Shown: positions 11,682 through 22,884, counted from the stretch's first letter. The stretch is DNA of 64,000 nucleotides from Zea mays (GCF_902167145.1 NC_050097.1:140827982-140891981), one strand, 5' to 3'. Made by a program: numbers and translations. Notes: generated by a model not told the origin, from the letters alone.

Positions 11682-12352
11682 TGTTGGGAACTTGTTCTCA
11701 ACTGCTATGAATTAAGAACAAGGCAACACAAAATGTTAAACGTTGATGTCCTTCGTCCTTCGAAGCATTATTTCCCTTAGGATATAATGATCTTCGAATG
11801 AAGGTTATGAAGGACATACCTTCATCAACGTTATATATGCTAATAAAAGAAGAAGCATATGAAACATAAGAGGCAAGATAAGCAATCACATAACATTATT
11901 GATTCAATCTCATTATATTATTCCAAAAAGACAGAGACAATATTGAATTACAGGTGTACCTTTGACTCGATAGAAGGCAAAAAGTACAAGCGTGACGCAA
12001 AAGCCAGTACAAGTCAGCGTGAACAGTACGGGGGTACTGTTCATCTATTTATAGGCACAGGACGCAGCCTATGAGAAATTACAGTCATGCCCTTTACATT
12101 TACTATTGACTTATAGATAAATCTATGAGGACTAGATAGCCTTTTCCCCTTTAAGTTGGTTCCTTTTTCCGCGATTGAGCCGAAGCTCCCGTGTGCATAG
12201 CTTCGGAGCAACGACAACCTTCGTCACGATCATGCTCTTCTCATCATGTATGCTTTTAACCTGAGTCCGAAGGTACCTGTCCATAAGCCATGCTTGGAAG
12301 ACATTGTTAAATTACGTTTTTGAGGACCTTCGGAGGACGAAGGCCTCCAACA
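11682..12352 (-). repeat. 5' LTR (right) of Zeon-like copy 1
   Basis: The LTR starts TGTTGG at 11682 and ends CCAACA at 12352 in + orientation. On the - strand it carries TATAAATAG (complement of 12045-12053) followed by a GAACAGTAC/GTACTGTTC hairpin (12021-12042). GGCCC follows at 12353. Confidence 0.9.
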
Positions 12353-13614
12353 GGCCCTCAATTATGGCCGATTGTACCTGTCGACGAAAAACATTACAGT
12401 CATTGTGGCATGAGAAAAAGAATTATGCCACTTACAATAAGCACGTCTCTTTAATTCATCTATAGGAGGGATAGTATGGGTTAATTTAATATTGCCATTT
12501 TTAAGTTGCTCGTCAAATATATTATCACATTTGGGAACATTAAAGGTAAATTTAATATCTTCTTGTCGATTCTTTTGAACCGGCTGTAAGGAAGAACATG
12601 CCGAAGATTTGGCCTTTGTTGGCCAAATAAACTCAGCGGTATATACATCTCCGGATTCATCATTTGAACTATCACGCTCTATTAGGTGTATAGTATGGGC
12701 CGCCGATTTTGACGTCTCTTTAAATCGGCTTTCACAGGCTAAAGCCCGCTGATGTAGCTGCGCTATCGAAAAGAACTGGGTCCCATCTAATTTGTCTCTT
12801 AAGTAGGATAGCAACCCATTAAAAGCTAGCCCTTCTAGCTCTTTGTCTGCGACATAGATCCGAAAGCATCAGTTTCGAGTGTCCCGGAACCTCCGGATAT
12901 AATCATTAACCGATTCTTCGCGTCCTTGTCGGACTGAAGCTAAGTCAGCTAGTCCTAATACATATTCCCTGGCAAAGAAATGTTCATAAAATTTACTTTC
13001 TAACTCATTCCAGGAATTAATGGAATTAGGAGGCAGGGTGGCGTACCATGCAAAAGCGGTACCAGTAAGGGATAAAGAAAACAAACGAACACGAAATGCT
13101 TCTCCATCGGCCAATTTGCCTAGGTGTGCTAGGAACTAGCCTATGTGTTCGTGTGTGCTTCTTCCATTCTCACCAGAAAACTTAGAAAATTCCGGTACCC
13201 TTGCCCCTTGTGGATATGGGACAGTGTCAAACCGATGATTATATGGCTTTTGGTATGATTGCCCCACTCTGGCTACACTAACTCTGAACTTATCTCAAAA
13301 TAGTTCAGTCATCTCTTTCCTAATTTTTTCCATTGCACCCGGTGGCAGACCACCGGATCCTGGGCTCTGGGGCTCATTTGGTCGGGCATTAGCATACCGA
13401 CCTTCTTGCCGTGATCGATCGATAGTGTTGATCGGTCAGTGATTGTATGGTGCGTTATGGTTTAAATATGTAAAGGGCGAAACATACTGCTATGGTGTGT
13501 AATAATTTGGTGCATGGTGTGCAACAGCAGGTTCTACATATGTGTATTCGGTTTGTTCGGTGTTAAATCCGAACTGATCGGTTGTGTTCGCCATTATCGG
13601 GACGCCACGTGATA

Positions 13615-13876
13615 GTCCTAGTGCGGCCCCGGACTGTCTGCAGGAAAAGCTGGACGGTCCGCGTAAGTGCCGAATGGTCCGAGCAGAAGCTCGGACGGTC
13701 CGACTGCGTCCAGGGTCACCGATCTGCCAATCAGGAACGGCGGTGGTCCTAGGGCGGCCCCGGACTGTCCGGTAGAGCAAGCCGTACGGTCCGTGTATGG
13801 GCCGAACGGTCCGAGCAGAGGCTCGGACGGTTCGACCGTATTCAGGGGCGCCGATCTGCTAAGCAGGGACGACGGT
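13615..13876. repeat. 131-bp tandem duplication inside gag
   Basis: Two copies starting at 13615 and 13746 share 'GTCCTAG(T/G)GCGGCCCCGG', 'GGTCCGAGCAGA(A/G)GCTCGG' and 'CCGATCTGC'. The period is not a multiple of three, so the duplication itself would shift the gag frame unless compensated. Both copies contain 'CGGACGGTCCG'-type palindromes. Confidence 0.75.
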
Positions 13877-14351
13877 GGTTGTATTTGCCCTGAATATGAG
13901 TTCATCGGCATACCATACAAAGGCTGGGGTTGCGAATCCACATTTATTGCCGATGCATCAGACATAAATACCCTATTACTAGTTTCGTAAGATGGAAAAC
14001 TAGGAGCAACATACTTTTCCAACGTACGCGTTAATTTTCTAATTGACTCTTCTAACCCTCCAATCTGTTGTTTCATTTGATTTTGCTGATGATCTACATA
14101 CTGTTTAATAGATTGGATGTCGTCGGGTTTACTTACGTTGGGGACTTGAAGCGAAGATAGAAGAGATGCGGCGTCGGTCTCTCCATGTTTGATAACTTTC
14201 TGGTGGCGATCCACCGTGTATTGTGATAAGAATTTCCCCTTCGCTTGACGCATGTAGTCCTCGTATTGCTGTTGCTCATCGGCCATCAGACTTTCAACAG
14301 CCGGCTTTAGAATATTGTCCGGGGAGATTTTTAGTAGATCTAAACACCTGT

Positions 14352-14372
14352 TCCCCAGCGGAGTCGCTAAAT
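14352..14372 (-). other. Probable primer-binding site of the older gypsy element
   Basis: On the - strand 'TTTAGCGACTCCGCTGGGGA' lies just inside the LTR. Plant gypsy elements commonly have 'TTTGGCGACTC(T/C)GCTGGGGA' at this place, so one base appears mutated. This supports the LTR boundary at 14376. Confidence 0.5.
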
Positions 14373-14751
14373 GTATGTTGACACCTTTTTCGGCAGCCAA
14401 TCACTCAACACGAACCGTGGTGGTGCTCTCTGCATAGGGGCGGACGGTCCGCGGCCTGGCGCAAGGCTAAAGTTTCCTGCCTGACGACCGAACGGTCCGC
14501 GCGTGCGCAGGGGCAGCGGAAGTCACCGGCGGCGCCTGGATCTCGCTCCTGGGAGGGACCCCGTCGGGGAGGAGAGATCCTAGGAGATGTCTAGGCTCGG
14601 CATGCCGACCTAGACTCCTCTAATCGACGTAGAGCCGAAGAGAAGCGGAGAATTTGTGGATTGGAATACTAAACTAGAACTAAACTAGAGCTACTCCTAA
14701 TCTATACTATTCCTTAAGGGCGCAAGGAGGGCGTCCACACCCACCCTCACC

Positions 14752-15850
14752 GTGGCTCCGCCCCCACCTACCCCCATCCATGATGCTACTCGCCCGAGTC
14801 CCGCTCCGCCATTCCCGCTAGGAAAGGACTCAGTGTCGCCCCTTCGATGCCCCCATCCCTGCGATGGCCACCATCCCCACCCCTCGCGACGCCGCGATGC
14901 CCGCGCCCCCATGCTCCCCAGCGTCGTCATGCCCGGCGCTGTCGGACACCCCCCGCCCGATGCCATGAGCTTTTCCTCAGCCTTGGCTTAGCACCCCACC
15001 CCTCCCCCCAATACCCATTGAGGCAGCGCACGCCCCCTCCCCCATGCCTCTCACGCCGACTCTTCATGGCGGTGGTCGCAAGGGCAACCCAGTCGCGCCC
15101 CCGCCTGCCCCCGCGCGCCCCCTCCCACGTCCGTATGCCGTGATAGCTACCTTCGCCTCCGCCACCCCCGCATCGCCCCACTCCCGTCTGCTGCCCCGCC
15201 AGTCATCGTGGGCTCGGTCAAGCACCTCACGCCTGCATGGGTCAGTCGCCGTTCCGCTAATCTCCTTCGCGCAGGCACCGGAGTCACACCATCCTCGCTG
15301 TCAATCTCGTCGCAAACCCTCCGCCCCTCTCTGGTCCAGCGCCGCCATGAGCTTCTAGACCCCCGCCCGAGAAATGTTGTAGCGTCTTATGCTGGGATGG
15401 GCGGCATCCGCGCCGTCTCTCTCGCCCTGCTGTGGTTCCTCCTCCTCTGGGTGGAGTCCTGCACTCTCCATGGTATCGACACTTCTTTATTGTCCCGTCT
15501 TGCTCGCTCGTCCCCTAAATCATGTCTACGTTGCCCCCTCCATTTTCACGAGTTTGCTCGCGTTGGCCGGGGGACGAGGGTCTCGAGCCTCGTGCCGCAC
15601 TCCATCAGAGACCCCACAACCTTTCCGTGAGCGCTGTTGTTCCTGCTCCTGCCGGCGGCCTTGCTACCAACCTGAGCGTGCATGTGTTGGTGGAGCGAGG
15701 CAATTCCATTGCACGGTGTGGATTCAGCTTTCGATCAGTGAATTGCACATACAACTACCCTTGAGTCAAACTGACTGTATCCGCTTGTTTCTAACATCTC
15801 CCTTCCACAGTTCCACCTTGGCGACCGGTGTGACGAAGCAGGTTAGTCTG
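14752..15850 (+). other. GC-rich Helitron segment, probable captured exon or leader of unknown origin
   Basis: CpG-rich sequence with overlapping proline/serine/arginine-rich frames (for example 15389-15853, 154 codons), but no domain I recognise. The abrupt change to AT-rich, intron-like sequence after about 15850 resembles the end of a captured 5' exon. 15851-16560 shows no gene. Confidence 0.4.
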
Positions 15851-16580
15851 TAAGTTGTTGGGCTGTGGAGCAACCGTTTCCTAATGGGGAATTCAATCTG
15901 GTATGGTCCATGGACAGTGGTTAATTTAAGTCTGCAATGAACAACCTAATTTAAAGCTGCAATGAACAATACATTTTCCTTGGTTCAGAAATTTCAAAGG
16001 ACCTGATGGTGGAAGTAAATCGTACCTATGCAACCTATATTCAACAAGCCCTAACAATGTGCAATTGCAAAAAACGCCAAAGTCTTAATTCAGGAATTTA
16101 AAGAAAGGCGAAGTTAACTTTCAGACAATTGGAGGCGTGTGTTCGATGGGGGGGTATTTTGTGCTGACCACTCATCACACATATGCATGGTACATTGTGT
16201 ACTAGAGTGTTCATTTAATAGATGTAGAACCCAGTAGAATAATCAATTGCTTAGCAATATAAGAATGGCTCTCACACATCTATCTCATGCGTCGAGAATA
16301 TTTGTTTATAAGGAAATGGTCTTGACGTTAACATCAGATCTACAAGTCTGATATGCTAATTGTTCGAACAACAACTTTAGATTATTATGTCATGTGTTAT
16401 CTGTGCTCAAGTTTTTAAGCTTTCATGATACAACCTATCGTTGTTGAAGGGAGCATTGTGCTATTAGGATTTATTGTATCTAAAATTATATTATCTAAAA
16501 CATGACGTCTGTCAGGCGCGCAAAGATATTATTTGAAGTTTTCGCTTTTCTTAGGTCGATTGCTATCACAGGATAGGCAG

Positions 16581-16745
16581 ATGGTTGACAACGCCTGGAT
16601 GACGGTGCCGACGTTCAGGGATTGGAACATGAAGAACAGGGCGCTGCTGGACTACTCCATGCACTTCTCCAAGATCCACGAGATGTGCAAGTAGAACAAG
16701 AGTCTCGGCAGCGGCAGCGACCTCCTCGCCCACGCGCAGGCCTAG
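16581..16745 (+). pseudogene. Captured NOI/RIN4-type gene fragment
   Basis: After an AG at 16579-16580 the frame reads 'MVDNAWMTVPTFRDWNMKN' and then '...LDYSMHFSKIHEMCK'. This matches the pattern of the NOI (AvrRpt-cleavage) domain of RIN4-like plant proteins: a 'VPxFGxWD' core followed by 'YxxxFxKIRExR'. RIN4-type proteins are small membrane-associated immune regulators. An in-frame TAG follows the domain (about 16692), and the glycine of the core is replaced by arginine. Only this exon is recognisable, so it is a captured fragment, not a gene. Confidence 0.6.
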
Positions 16746-17860
16746 AAGCCACGTCACAGCGACTAGCCGTAGGCCAACAGTGCCCAGCCCAAGCACAGCC
16801 GCCCCTACCCCGACCGACGACCGCTGGTGCCGCCCGCTCCACGCCTGCGACCACTCCACAATGGTAAAACTCTATTGTCCCGTTCTGTTCCAGAATCACT
16901 AATAAACAAACTTCTTTCTTTCTTTTGGGTGTAAATTCAACATATTATTTCTTAGATTTGTCTGGTCTTGGTTGAATTTTATAAGCATAGGGTAATAATT
17001 AGTGTCGAGGATTGAACTTGTTAATTATGAGAGTGACTAGAGTAAAAAGCCAAATTAGCAAAGCTGACAACAGAATAAAAAAACTGCAACTCATGAAACC
17101 ATTATTTTAGTGTAACATCACAACACGTAGTAAAATTACCTCACCACTTTAGTAGGCAGCATCGCTGCAGTCTTTAGAAGCTCAATTTCCTACTATTGTC
17201 CTTCTGAAGCAGATTCCTGAAATGGCATAATGGTTTTGCAGGTTTAATTTAGAAAACTAAGTGTAGATCGGTTGTCCAGTACATGGACTTGTGAAGCCGA
17301 GAGCCACCCATTCCAACTCCATGCATTATTATTTTATTTGTTGTAACTGATAGGCAAGGATGGATTTTCCTGTTTTCTTAATCATATTGTCCATATCTAT
17401 AGGCTTTCAGAAATTCGCTTAGATGCATTGATGTGGCACTGTCCGTAGAAGAATCTTAGGGAAACTAATGATGGGGTTTTGCCAGTTGAGGGGTTGTTAA
17501 TTACTTTTTACTATTATAAAGCATTAGTCTCGACAGTTCTACGGTCGTCCAGCGTAATCCTTTTACAACCATGGTTAGGCTCCTAAAGTTTTTATTACGG
17601 ATCTCACTACTCTAACATGGGAATCATTCTTCATTTACATGCTTAGGCTCGAACCATTTACATATCTGCATCTAAATTTTTAGGTTGTCACTTTGCTCAT
17701 AGGTATCATTGTTTCCTTAAAATTCGAGCACATAGCTATTATTTAAACCATTATTCACGAATTTGTCAATACATAATTTCTCTTGTCGTATTTCACCACA
17801 ATTCAAAATAAGGGATCTTGTCATATTATTTACATTTATGTTTGTCTGACACTTGTGCAG

Positions 17861-18676
17861 GGTGGCAAGTTTGACCATGTAGATCGTTTGTTCCAAAGCA
17901 TGGAGAGCGCTTATATAAATAGCTTATCAAATACAAGTGACGTCAAAGAGCTTATTCCAGAATTCTTTTACATGTCTGAGTTTTCCGAAAATTCAAATTC
18001 ATATCATCTTAGTGTCCTATAATAAGTTTGGCCCTATCCTCGCAATGAGGTGAAAGCTGGATAATTGGTTCCATTGTCTAAAAATATCATCTTGGTGTCA
18101 AGCAGGATGGGGAACCTATAGGCGATGTTGCTCTCTCTCCATGGGCAAAGGTAATAGTTCCTCTTCATGTTAGTTATACTTTTAATAATAGTTTTCTTGA
18201 GGATTGATTGTTTGTCCACCAGGATAGTTCTGTTGCTTTTATAATGACGGTTAATTTAGCTTTGCAACCGCATTAGTAAAAACCTGTACTGTTCTCAGAT
18301 ACATAGGGTATATCTAGCTTTCTTAATATAAAATAGATTTTTCTCAAACATTCCAAGCAAATTTACTTCACATAATGTTTTATTTATATTCTGACTTTGG
18401 CCATCTTCAGTTCGCAAATACAACCCTAATAGGTTTAGCATTGCAAAGAACAACTTTTGCATACTATTATGTAGCCCAGCTTCATAACTTGAAGGTGATG
18501 ATGTACTATCTTTCGCATATATGTTACATTTTCTATCCCATTTAATGTTTTCCTTGTGCTATATGATTAATCCATACAAATTGTAGAGTTAACCTGAAGA
18601 ATCCATCCACATCAACAGAGAAGCTCTTGAAAGTGGATATGTGAGCTCTAATCTCCATAACTGGATTGACCTCATA
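17861..18676 (+). pseudogene. Captured BEACH-domain gene fragment (SPIRRIG/NBEA-type)
   Basis: Three exon-like pieces are separated by intron-like DNA. The first (17861-18022) follows a TTGTGCAG acceptor and contains 'KELIPEFFYMSEF' and 'NSNSYHL'. The second (about 18084-18148) contains 'VKQDGEPIGDVAL' before a GTAATAG donor. The third (about 18610-18676) contains '[19 protein letters not shown]'. These are hallmark strings of the BEACH domain of large plant vesicle-trafficking proteins. The first piece ends in stops and repeats part of the motif found in the second, so the fragment is damaged or rearranged. Confidence 0.75.
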
Positions 18677-19503
18677 GGTGTGCGGTTGCTTTCAGTTTAA
18701 AATCACTATCTGTCTACTCATGGTGAGCAGTTGATCATCACTTGTTGGTTTAGTTTTCACAAATTCACCCAAAATCTATTTCAAGTCCCCCCTTTGACCA
18801 ACTCATTATTGTTTCTATTGTTGTAATCTAGATCAGGAGGTGTTGATCAGGAGCAGCTAATCAGGAGCCTCATCAACCAAACTGCAGGGAAAGCATTATA
18901 ATACCATAGCAACACTATGTGACATGTATGCTTTCTTGGTGTTCCTTTTTGTCATTTTTATTTGGTGTTCTCATCTAGCCATATCTATCGTAACAACACC
19001 CAAGAGGTCCGTGAATATGATGGGGTAGCGTTTAGTACTCTATACAAAGTATTTAATCTCAAACCTATTCTGAATTTCTGATATTAGAGATAATTTTATT
19101 TTTATTTTTAATTTATTCACCTTATATAGAGTACCGGACTGCAAGCCATTGATGAGATTGTCCCCAAATCTATGACGAGTTCCTCAAGCTCTACAAGTTT
19201 CTGGATGGATTCAGTTTTGGTTACATCGGTGTGTGGCTGCCTTCAGTTTTAAATCACTATCTTCTACTGACGACGAGCAGTTGATCGTCATTTGTTGGTT
19301 TAGTTTTCACAGATTCACCAAAAATCGTTTTCAAGTCCCCCTTTTGACCAACTCACTGTTGTTTCTATTGTTGTAATCTAGATCAGGTGTTGATCACGAG
19401 CCTCATCAACATACTGTAGGGAAAGCATTGTAATATCATAACAACACTATGTGACAGGTATGCCTTATTGTTGTTCCTTTTTGTAATTTTTATCTGATAT
19501 TCG
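18676..19503 (+). repeat. Direct duplication of about 280 bp inside the Helitron
   Basis: 18676-18970 and 19228-19503 share long stretches including 'GTTGGTTTAGTTTTCACA', 'TTGTTTCTATTGTTGTAATC' and 'GGGAAAGCATT(A/G)TAATA'. The copies are clearly similar but diverged by many substitutions and small indels. About 250 bp lies between them (18971-19227), with a possible exon at 19135-19227 that I could not assign. Confidence 0.75.
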
Positions 19504-19639
19504 TTCTTCTGGTATCACAGCGCTGACAACATTGGTCTGTGAGAGGTAAGTTGATAATGGAACTCAAGCCTCCGTAGATGTTAACGGTTGTTTCAGTGTT
19601 GTGATTTAAACCATTCTAATATTCGTTCATATCTTGCAG

Positions 19640-19985
19640 GCAAATGTTGGGGATTGTCGTGCAGTCCTGTGTTGGAAAGGAATAGCAGTGGAGATGTCAA
19701 AGGATCACAAGCCGACATATGACGCAGAGCGTCAAAGGCATCAAAGATGGCTACCTCAACGGCGTACTGCCTGTGACCTAGGCTTTGGGGGACTGGGACT
19801 TGAAACTACCTCAAGGCTCGCCATCGCCTCTTATTGCTAAACCAGAGATCCGCTGGATGATCCTGATGGAAGATGACGAGTTCCTCATCATTGGCTACGA
19901 TGGGATATTCGTGATGACTAGCCAGAATGTTATGAGCAATCCGCAAGGGACTCCGGAGGCATGATGATTTGTGTTCTGTCGCAAC
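19640..19985 (+). pseudogene. Captured PP2C protein phosphatase fragment
   Basis: The exon begins after a TTGCAG acceptor (19634-19639) with '[14 protein letters not shown]' and '...[13 protein letters not shown]', the PP2C motif in which GDCRAV/GDSRAV precedes the substrate site. After a frameshift near 19735 it continues with '[11 protein letters not shown]', 'ALGDWDLK' and '[14 protein letters not shown]', corresponding to the metal-binding 'CDGIWD' motif with Cys and Trp lost. A stop (TAG) interrupts near 19780. PP2C enzymes are Mg/Mn-dependent Ser/Thr phosphatases; this fragment could not be active. Confidence 0.8.
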
Positions 19986-20066
19986 GTATGTGCACTCTAT
20001 TATCATATATATAGAAGTCTGCATGGTACTAATGGTTGTAATGTAGTGGTGAAATGGCTAGATTAA

Positions 20067-20416
20067 GGGCCCGTTTGGTTCCTTTAGTTCAGGGATTAAA
20101 GTTTTGTTAGGAGACTAAAGTTTATTCTCTATCCTATTTGGTTCTAAAGACTACAAGTATTCAAAACATATTACATGAATCATAAGAGAACCAAAATACC
20201 CCTTAACATTCTCCCTTCTCCCGTCAGTAGTGCAACTAAAATAAAGGAGGGGTAAAAAGTGGAATTTATATGGTTTAGTCCCTTTTAGTCACCTATTGAG
20301 AAACTAGAGACTAAAACCGTTTAGTCCCTGTTTTATTCCCATCGTTTGGCAATTTAGGGACTAAATGAGACTAAAACGAAGGGACTAATCTTTAGTCACT
20401 CAAACCAAGCGGGGCC
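20067..20416. mobile_element. Tourist-like MITE in the Helitron (350 bp)
   Basis: Terminal inverted repeats GGGCCCGTTTGGTT and, on the right, the complement of CCAAGCGGGGCC, with a TAA duplication at 20064-20066 and 20417-20419. A 3-bp TAA/TTA target is typical of PIF/Harbinger-derived Tourist MITEs. Several internal 'TTTAGTC' / 'GACTAAA' motifs are spread through it. It lies 130 bp from the Helitron's 3' end. Confidence 0.75.
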
Positions 20417-20521
20417 TAAAATAAAAAAAATTATGTATGGCTAGAATTACAAATAGACAAAACTTTTTCTCATAACAGTATAACACACATTTGTATAAGT
20501 TATCATGGTATTATATATTTC

Positions 20522-20547
20522 CGTTGCAACGCACGGACACTCACTAG
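20522..20547 (+). other. Helitron 3' terminus with palindrome and CTAG end
   Basis: CGTTGCAACG is a perfect palindrome, followed 12 bases later by CTAG at 20544-20547 and the host T. This is the replication-termination signal of Helitrons and fixes the right boundary. Confidence 0.8.
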
Positions 20548-20617
20548 TACATAAGGTAAAAACGAGAAATATACTTTATTTGATCGATTGTTTGGGGTTC
20601 AATCGGCCGTAGCCCTT

Positions 20618-20630
20618 CATATATATAAAG
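20618..20630 (-). promoter_or_regulatory. TATA-like box in the LTR of the older gypsy element
   Basis: On the - strand CTTTATATATATG lies about 200 bp from the LTR start. It points into gag, in agreement with the element's orientation. Confidence 0.45.
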
Positions 20631-20828
20631 GGGAGGTCTGGATCCGCTTCAAACTGTTTACCGAGTTAATCCCATGGTTTTCGGTAACAAATCATGCGAG
20701 AAACTAGGAACCCTAACTGACTCTGTGCACGCGCGGACCGTCTGTGCCACCACCGCCGACTGTCTGGACCGCGGACCGTCCGGCCTGAGGGCGCGGACCG
20801 TCCGCGAGGCTCTTTTTAGCTTTCAACA

Positions 20829-22884
20829 AATATGATCCTCACTTGACTCAAGATGTTAGATCGTACTTTCGTATGTTGGGTGGTCGCAGAAGCAAAGCAT
20901 CGCGAGGATCTGACAGGAGTGAAGGTTGGACGACTTGCAGAGCACTCTGTGAGACGAAGAAATCGCTAATCATGTACTCATATTACATGAACGACAAATC
21001 GTTAATCATGTGGTCATATTGCTTTATCAACCATTTTTTCCGTACAGAAATATCTACTAGTCGGTTGTTTTTGAAACCTTGTTCCATATTGTTGTTCCAA
21101 AAATTTATGGTTCACGCTCCAGTTATGGAATAAACCATATAAGGTAAAGTATATCCCTTCGTTCCATGCCTAAAAAAATTACGAATCCTCCCGTCTCTCG
21201 ATTCCTTCATCTCGGGAACATGGCCTTTTAGGGCAATTGGATGTTATTCCCAATGGTTACAAGATTATGTACACAAATTCTAAGACACAGATTTTAGGCA
21301 GCGCATGTGATGAGGATGTCTGACATAATGCTTCCAGAGGCGGGCAGGCAGCCTGCACCACGGAGAGGGCCACTAAAAATCGTCACTAGAGGCTGTCCCG
21401 AGACACACAAACAAATAAAAATTTAAAAAGATGGGACCAAGGGAAATTGAGACTCTAACTTGTGAGACATAACACTCATTTACTTGCCGCTCCAGCAAAT
21501 TAAAAATGAACTGTAATCTTTTAGTGACAATGTTTTGGTGCCAGTCAATTAAATATGCCGACTGCTAGCCAATCTTCCATGAAAGAAATGATAATTATGA
21601 AGAGTAAATGTGTGCAAACCAAACAAGTAATATGCCAGCCATCAATACACACCAGCTGTACTGTGATTAAAAAATATGAGCTCCGCTGCAACTGGTAAGT
21701 ATACCGCCTATATATATAGCGTTCCCACTTCACCCAAATAATTCGTCAACGCAAGCTGCATACCATCTTGTATGATGTTCTGTAGAGTTGGGAAGGAAAT
21801 GATCCATTCTATTGGGAAAGGGAGACAAAGGAAAAATACACATCAGAGTGAGGAAAACCTAGAGTGTGGTGCCACAGTTGTATGCTAAAACAGTTTTTCT
21901 GTATCAGTTTTTCTGATATTGTGTCATTGTATTGGCTGTTGTCATCTTATTTTTTTTATTCTTTTGTCTGAAATGTGACATTAATAAGTTTATTTCCTTC
22001 AAATTAATGTCTGACGGCTCGGTGGTTGTATAAGAGCAATCCTCCGTGTTAGAGACATTGGGACAATATAGTGACATTACGAAGAAACTGACTAGTAATG
22101 CAACAGAATTACAAGAGTAACGTATGATGTTTGTTAATTGGAATTTGACTAGCAAATAATTAATTGTAAGGATATCAGCAACCCGAGCACGGCAGTCATA
22201 GATGATGGGTGATTCAAAAGGTGTCAAACGTGGATCATGCTACGTTAATTATATAAAAAGTATTGTTTAATTACATAAGATGTCAAGTACACTATGGCGC
22301 CTGGGTTATATTTGTGTCAATGTAAATGTTTATGAGCATTTCAGTCACACAGATCAATTATTAACTAGATCTTTTCTACGCACTCCAACTGATGATGTCC
22401 TCGAACCTCACCACAGCGTGCTACAGTAGGATAGCCTCAGCTCCCCTATGACAGCTTCACGAAGAATCGTTGTTAGCGTATGCCCTCCACACTCAATTTC
22501 CGCTACCTTTCGATTTCCAGCACGAGTGAAGCATCCTCAGTCAATGAAAGTAGAATTGGCAAGCACCAGTGGTCGGTTTTACTGGCCAGCATATGGATGT
22601 AGAATTGGCTACGGACTACATAATTGCTTGATGCCCCACCAGGCACCAGTTGGGCCTTTTCTTTATACTCCCGCCATCTTCCTGAAGGATCCGAAAGGAC
22701 TGCTAGATGTTCATCTGTCACCATGATTCTTGTGGTGGGTCTGCTCAATGACTTTCGGGCTCCAAAACCATATGTTCACAGGACCCTATTTCACTACTGG
22801 AGCATCAGGCTTCTGTCCAGCACCATATGTTCTGGTTGTCTTAAAACTGGAGTACCGGATTTAAATGTGGAGTTCGTATAGAGG
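20829..22884. other. Sequence without recognisable genes
   Basis: This is the flank of the older gypsy element. It is AT-rich with only short unrelated frames (largest 107 codons at 21904-22227, - strand) and no family match I can make. AATAT at 20829-20833 would be the element's target duplication if the LTR boundary is right. Confidence 0.5.

Larger units (their letters stand above)
4931..12352 (-). mobile_element. Zeon-like gypsy element, copy 1 (decayed, full length)
   Basis: This 7.4-kb element lies in gag of the older gypsy element. LTRs are at 4931-5604 and 11682-12352, and GGCCC flanks both ends (4926-4930 and 12353-12357). Left LTR termini have mutated (TATTGG at the start, AATA at the end). 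Order on the - strand is LTR, primer site, gag pseudogene, repeat-rich spacer, a gene on the opposite strand, polypurine tract, LTR. There is no pol. The two LTRs differ at roughly 4% of sites by eye, so the insertion is much older than the second Zeon copy at 40970-48342. Order, LTR length and content fit what I recall of Zeon, a non-autonomous relative of Cinful. Confidence 0.85.
12353..14375 (-). pseudogene. gag: gag of the older gypsy element, proximal segment
   Basis: Reading leftward from the LTR, the predicted protein has an N-terminal '...MADEQQQYEDYMRQAKGKF...' region, a coiled-coil-like 'DHQQNQMKQQIGGLEESIRK', a proline/glycine-rich stretch, and then the retrotransposon-gag core 'GTAFAWYATLPPNSINSWNE' (about 13050). 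The C-terminal '...AYCKWHNSFSHAT...' is near 12420. The frame is split by stops near 13490, 13110-13140 and 12870, and by a 131-bp tandem duplication at 13615-13876. The long frame to 14400 runs into the LTR, so the true start is probably the ATG near 14285. Gag continues at 4930 across the Zeon insertion. Confidence 0.7.
14701..20547 (+). mobile_element. Non-autonomous Helitron carrying gene fragments
   Basis: It starts TCTATACTATTCC at 14701 after an A and ends ...CACGGACACTCACTAG at 20547 before a T, as expected for insertion between A and T without target duplication. The palindrome CGTTGCAACG (20522-20531) lies 16 bp before the end, the usual terminator-hairpin position in maize Helitrons. 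There is no Rep/helicase gene. Inside are fragments of at least three unrelated genes, all on the + strand: NOI/RIN4-type (16581), BEACH domain (17861) and PP2C (19640). There is also an internal duplication (18676/19228) and a MITE (20067). Multi-gene capture is a known habit of maize Helitrons. Confidence 0.88.
4762..20828 (-). mobile_element. Older Ty3/gypsy element (- strand): 5' LTR and gag, interrupted by three elements
   Basis: The 5' LTR runs leftward from 20828 to 14376 and starts TGTTGA on the - strand, ending TCAACA. Gag follows from about 14375 down to 12353, then resumes on the far side of the Zeon insertion at 4930 and continues to 4762, where the Xilon-like element interrupts it. 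Pol and the 3' LTR must lie left of the window. The family is not named with confidence; the LTR and gag both contain 'CGGACGGTCCG'-type palindromes. Three insertions show it is the oldest element here. Its own 5-bp target duplication cannot be checked because the other end is missing. Confidence 0.75.
14376..20828 (-). repeat. 5' LTR of the older gypsy element, split by a Helitron
   Basis: The LTR occupies 14376-14700 and 20548-20828, together 606 bp, with the Helitron between. On the - strand it begins TGTTGAAAGC (20828) and ends GGTGTCAACA (14376). Removing 14701-20547 joins two AT-rich halves without loss. The right half has a TATA-like CTTTATATATATG on the - strand at 20618-20630. GC-rich palindromes occur on both sides of the split. 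Confidence 0.7.

Noticed and set aside
22792..22800. CACTACTGG as the left end of the 22885-24165 array
   Set aside because: No matching CCAGTAGTG on the right side and no flanking duplication.
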